This document shows, one piece after another, positions 6,677 through 8,600 of a stretch of 8,600 bases of DNA. The notes below the pieces were generated by a model. It searched no databases. It worked only from the letters and a program-made list of their open reading frames with translations, and had not been told where the DNA came from. How positions within the stretch are numbered: the first letter of the stretch is position 1; each line of letters starts with the position of its first letter. The position numbers and the translations under genes were made by a program. Source of the DNA: an uncultured Prevotellaceae bacterium (lineage in GTDB: Bacteria; Bacteroidota; Bacteroidia; Bacteroidales; Bacteroidaceae). Where the stretch lies: positions 1 to 8,600 of the forward strand of contig CAMZHP010000124.1 of assembly GCA_947306845.1 (NCBI GenBank), written 5' to 3'.

Positions 6677-6683
6677 CAAGCGA

Positions 6684-6726
6684 AAATGAATCTTAAAGAA
6701 TTTATATCGACCAAAAACATTCATTT
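6684..6726 (+). repeat. Inverted repeat in the porin 5' leader
   Basis: AAATGAAT (6684-6691) and ATTCATTT (6719-6726) are exact inverted copies 27 bases apart, just after the predicted transcription start. The stem would be weak (7 A-T pairs and 1 G-C). It could be a leader structure or a protein-binding dyad, or chance in AT-rich DNA. Confidence 0.3.
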
Positions 6727-6741
6727 CAAAATTACACTTGC

Positions 6742-7788
6742 ATGAGGAAACAATCCATCAAGACATCCTCTCTGGCCGTCGCTATGGCTGTGTTCAGTTC
6801 GGTGGCGGCCATGGGGCAACAGAGTACGTCCAAGTCGATAGACTGGACCAAGGAATTCACGGACCGCGTTGAGCTTCACGGCTACGCCCAAGGAGGTTAT
6901 TCCTATGACGATGCCAGCGGCAAGAGCACCAGTACCTTTAATCTGAAACGGACTCTTTTTTGGGCAAAAGCCCGCATCACCGACCGTTTCTCATTCATGT
7001 TCATGCACGATTTCTCCAGTGTTGTGCAAGAGTATTATCTCGACTACCGTTTCTCCAAGGACAAAGCCTTTAGCATGCGGCTTGGCCAGTTCAAGCACAG
7101 TTACAGCTTGGAGAACCCCCTCTCACCTACTATGCTCGAACTCATCGATGTCTATTCACAGGCAGTACTTTTCCTCGCCGGCGAAGGACCCGATCCCCTC
7201 AATGGGGTCAACTATGGCCGCGACCTCGGTATGATGGTCTATGGTGACCTGTTCAACGACCACATACATTATGAGTTGGCGCTGATGAACGGACAAGGCA
7301 TCAACCGCAAGGACGGCAACTCCGACAAAGATGTCATTGCCCGGTTGGAATACAAACCCATCGACGGCCTGCGACTGGTGGCTACTGCCCAAAAGGGGCG
7401 TGGACATGCCGTAGGTACCGCCGCGTGGAATCCTGGTGTGCAGGTTGGCGACGACTACCGCCGCGACCGCTACAGTATCGGCGCTGAATGGAAGAGCGAC
7501 GCCTGCAATGTGCGTGCCGAGTGGTTGGGTGGAAAGGATGGCGACGTAGGCAGCATGGGCGGTTATGTGACTGCCAGCGTCCCAGTGGCCAAGGGCCTCG
7601 ATGTCGTGGCCTCAGCCGACTACTATGACCGCAACACAGACATGGACTATTACCAAACCAACCTGACTGGTGGCATCCAGTACTGGTTTTACAAGAAATG
7701 CCGTCTTCAGCTGCAGTACACCCGTTGCATGAGCCATTTCACCGATGACTACAATTGGCTGCAGGCTCAGGTGCAGGTGGCATTCTGA
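6742..7788 (+). CDS. Outer-membrane porin, phosphate-selective porin O/P (Porin_O_P) type
   Basis: The 348-residue protein has a signal peptide (MRKQSIKTSSLAVAMAVF, cleavage probably after VAAMG at 25). It continues with alternating beta strands typical of a 16-strand porin: RVELHGYAQGGYSYDD (42-57) followed by the TFNLKRTLFWAKARITDRFSF block. The chain ends in the aromatic QVQVAF, the outer-membrane insertion signal recognised by the BAM complex. The FNLKRTLFWAKARIT and FSMRLGQFKHSYSLENPLSP blocks fit the Porin_O_P family, which includes Pseudomonas OprP and OprO. Phosphate specificity cannot be inferred from family membership alone, and many Bacteroidota members probably carry other anions or peptides. 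The start at 6742 sits directly before the signal peptide. The gene has its own promoter candidate and no clear terminator before the symporter 58 bp downstream. Confidence 0.82.
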   Translation: MRKQSIKTSSLAVAMAVFSSVAAMGQQSTSKSIDWTKEFTDRVELHGYAQGGYSYDDASGKSTSTFNLKRTLFWAKARITDRFSFMFMHDFSSVVQEYYLDYRFSKDKAFSMRLGQFKHSYSLENPLSPTMLELIDVYSQAVLFLAGEGPDPLNGVNYGRDLGMMVYGDLFNDHIHYELALMNGQGINRKDGNSDKDVIARLEYKPIDGLRLVATAQKGRGHAVGTAAWNPGVQVGDDYRRDRYSIGAEWKSDACNVRAEWLGGKDGDVGSMGGYVTASVPVAKGLDVVASADYYDRNTDMDYYQTNLTGGIQYWFYKKCRLQLQYTRCMSHFTDDYNWLQAQVQVAF

Positions 7789-7846
7789 CCAGTCCATAAG
7801 AGAACCAGATAACGAGAAAAACAATTATTATAAGGTTAAAAGACAA

Positions 7847-8600
7847 ATGATCATTAAGATATTGCTCACCCTCCTTTTCCTGGCCGTCATGGTGGGAGTG
7901 GGTATCTATTCACGCAAACAGGCCAAAACAGTAGAGGGATTTGTGTTGGGTGGCCGTGCGGTAGGACCATGGCTTACTGCCTTTGCTTTCGGCACCAGCT
8001 ATTTCTCCGCCGTGGTCTTCGTGGGCTATGCCGGACAGTTTGGATGGAAATACGGCATGTCAGCCTCCTGGATCGGCATCGGCAATGCCGTTATCGGTTC
8101 ATTGCTGGCATGGATACTGCTGGGACGGCGCACCAAACTGATGACGCAGCACATTGAGAGCCGCACCATGCCCGATTTCTTCGGAACACGCTACCAGAGC
8201 GAGTGGCTTCGAGTCGTGGCTTCCGTCATCGTGTTCGTCTTCCTCATCCCTTATACCGCCGGCGTGTACAAAGGCATCTCCACCCTCTTTGAGATGGGTT
8301 TTGGCATACCTTATGAGTACTGCGTGGTCATCATGGCGCTCCTCACCGCACTCTACGTCATCCTCGGCGGTTACAAGGCCACGGCGATGAACGATTTCGT
8401 CCAGGGTGTCATCATGCTTTTCGGCATTGTGGTGGTCATCGCTTCCGTGCTCAGTTCCCAAGGAGGACTTTCTGCCGCTGTCGACAAACTGGCCGCCATC
8501 CCCAGTGACACCGACCCCAACGCCAATGGCATGTTGGCCGACATATGGGGCCCCGACCCATGGAACCTGCTCGGCGTGGTGGTCCTCACCTCGCTCGGCA
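7847..8600 (+). CDS. Sodium:solute symporter (SSS/SLC5 family), N-terminal part (3' end outside window)
   Basis: The first 251 residues are visible and remain open at the right edge. Family landmarks are an N-terminal helix (4-22), GGRAVGPW (35-42), and the unwound-helix region FGTSYFSAVVFVGYAG (48-63), which corresponds to the sodium-binding segment of PutP and vSGLT. TMPDFFGTRY (107-116) corresponds to TLPDYF in PutP, and GGYKATAMNDFVQGVIML (174-191) is the SSS signature GGxxAxxxTDxxQ with N in place of T. At least six membrane helices are seen. The protein would couple inward sodium flow to uptake of a small solute across the inner membrane. The family covers proline, sugars, pantothenate and others, so the substrate is open. 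Spacing of 58 bp to the porin, same strand, with no intervening terminator or strong promoter, suggests co-transcription. Only a weak AAGG lies upstream of the ATG. Confidence 0.9.
   Translation, partial: MIIKILLTLLFLAVMVGVGIYSRKQAKTVEGFVLGGRAVGPWLTAFAFGTSYFSAVVFVGYAGQFGWKYGMSASWIGIGNAVIGSLLAWILLGRRTKLMTQHIESRTMPDFFGTRYQSEWLRVVASVIVFVFLIPYTAGVYKGISTLFEMGFGIPYEYCVVIMALLTALYVILGGYKATAMNDFVQGVIMLFGIVVVIASVLSSQGGLSAAVDKLAAIPSDTDPNANGMLADIWGPDPWNLLGVVVLTSLG

Noticed and set aside
6466..6720. 85-residue N-terminal extension of DnaG
   Set aside because: The conserved primase N-terminus starts at MIDRPTIDRIM. The extension covers the dnaG and porin promoter candidates and the dyad.
1..8600. A defence, mobile or other novel multi-gene system
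   Set aside because: All long genes fit housekeeping or transport families, or a single unknown. No transposase, integrase, nuclease-effector, toxin or phage signature is visible on either strand.

Overview
The window reads as a chromosomal segment of a Bacteroidota bacterium, most likely a Bacteroidales member close to Prevotellaceae. Three things point there. Candidate promoters match the Bacteroidota -7 box TAnnTTTG rather than TATAAT. Start codons lack good Shine-Dalgarno sequences. The gene content (DUF3822 next to rsmD, a Bacteroides-type DnaG, a Porin_O_P outer-membrane protein) is typical of that group. The genus is an inference from protein resemblance, not a search result.

Layout. 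Positions 1-536 hold the C-terminal part of an MscS-type mechanosensitive channel (+), entering from the left edge. Its stop overlaps by 8 bp the end of a convergent gene for a secreted Sel1-repeat protein (529-1152, -). A 121-bp divergent region carries back-to-back promoter candidates. It leads to a two-gene unit, DUF3822 protein (1274-2056) and the 16S rRNA methyltransferase RsmD (2053-2592), joined by an ATGA overlap. From about 2580 to 2816 lies a repeat island between two convergent genes. GATTRAG-type 7-bp tandem arrays sit in inverted orientation at its two ends, each containing the stop codon of the adjacent gene, and an 8-bp-periodic palindrome lies between them. On the minus strand follows a dnaG operon: DNA primase (4528-6465), then 4 bp later a membrane-anchored TPR protein of unknown function (2811-4523). 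A 276-bp divergent region with an exact 15-bp dyad and a promoter for each side separates dnaG from an outer-membrane porin (6742-7788, +). The porin is followed 58 bp later by a sodium:solute symporter (7847 to beyond the window).

Functionally this is mostly ordinary core genome: osmotic protection, rRNA modification, replication priming, and outer- and inner-membrane uptake. I saw no RNA gene, CRISPR array, transposase, phage gene, defence system or toxin-antitoxin pair. I found no convincing undescribed multi-gene system. The points most worth checking are the uncharacterised TPR protein tied to dnaG, the strand-asymmetric hairpin in the 3' repeat island, and the dyad between the dnaG and porin promoters.
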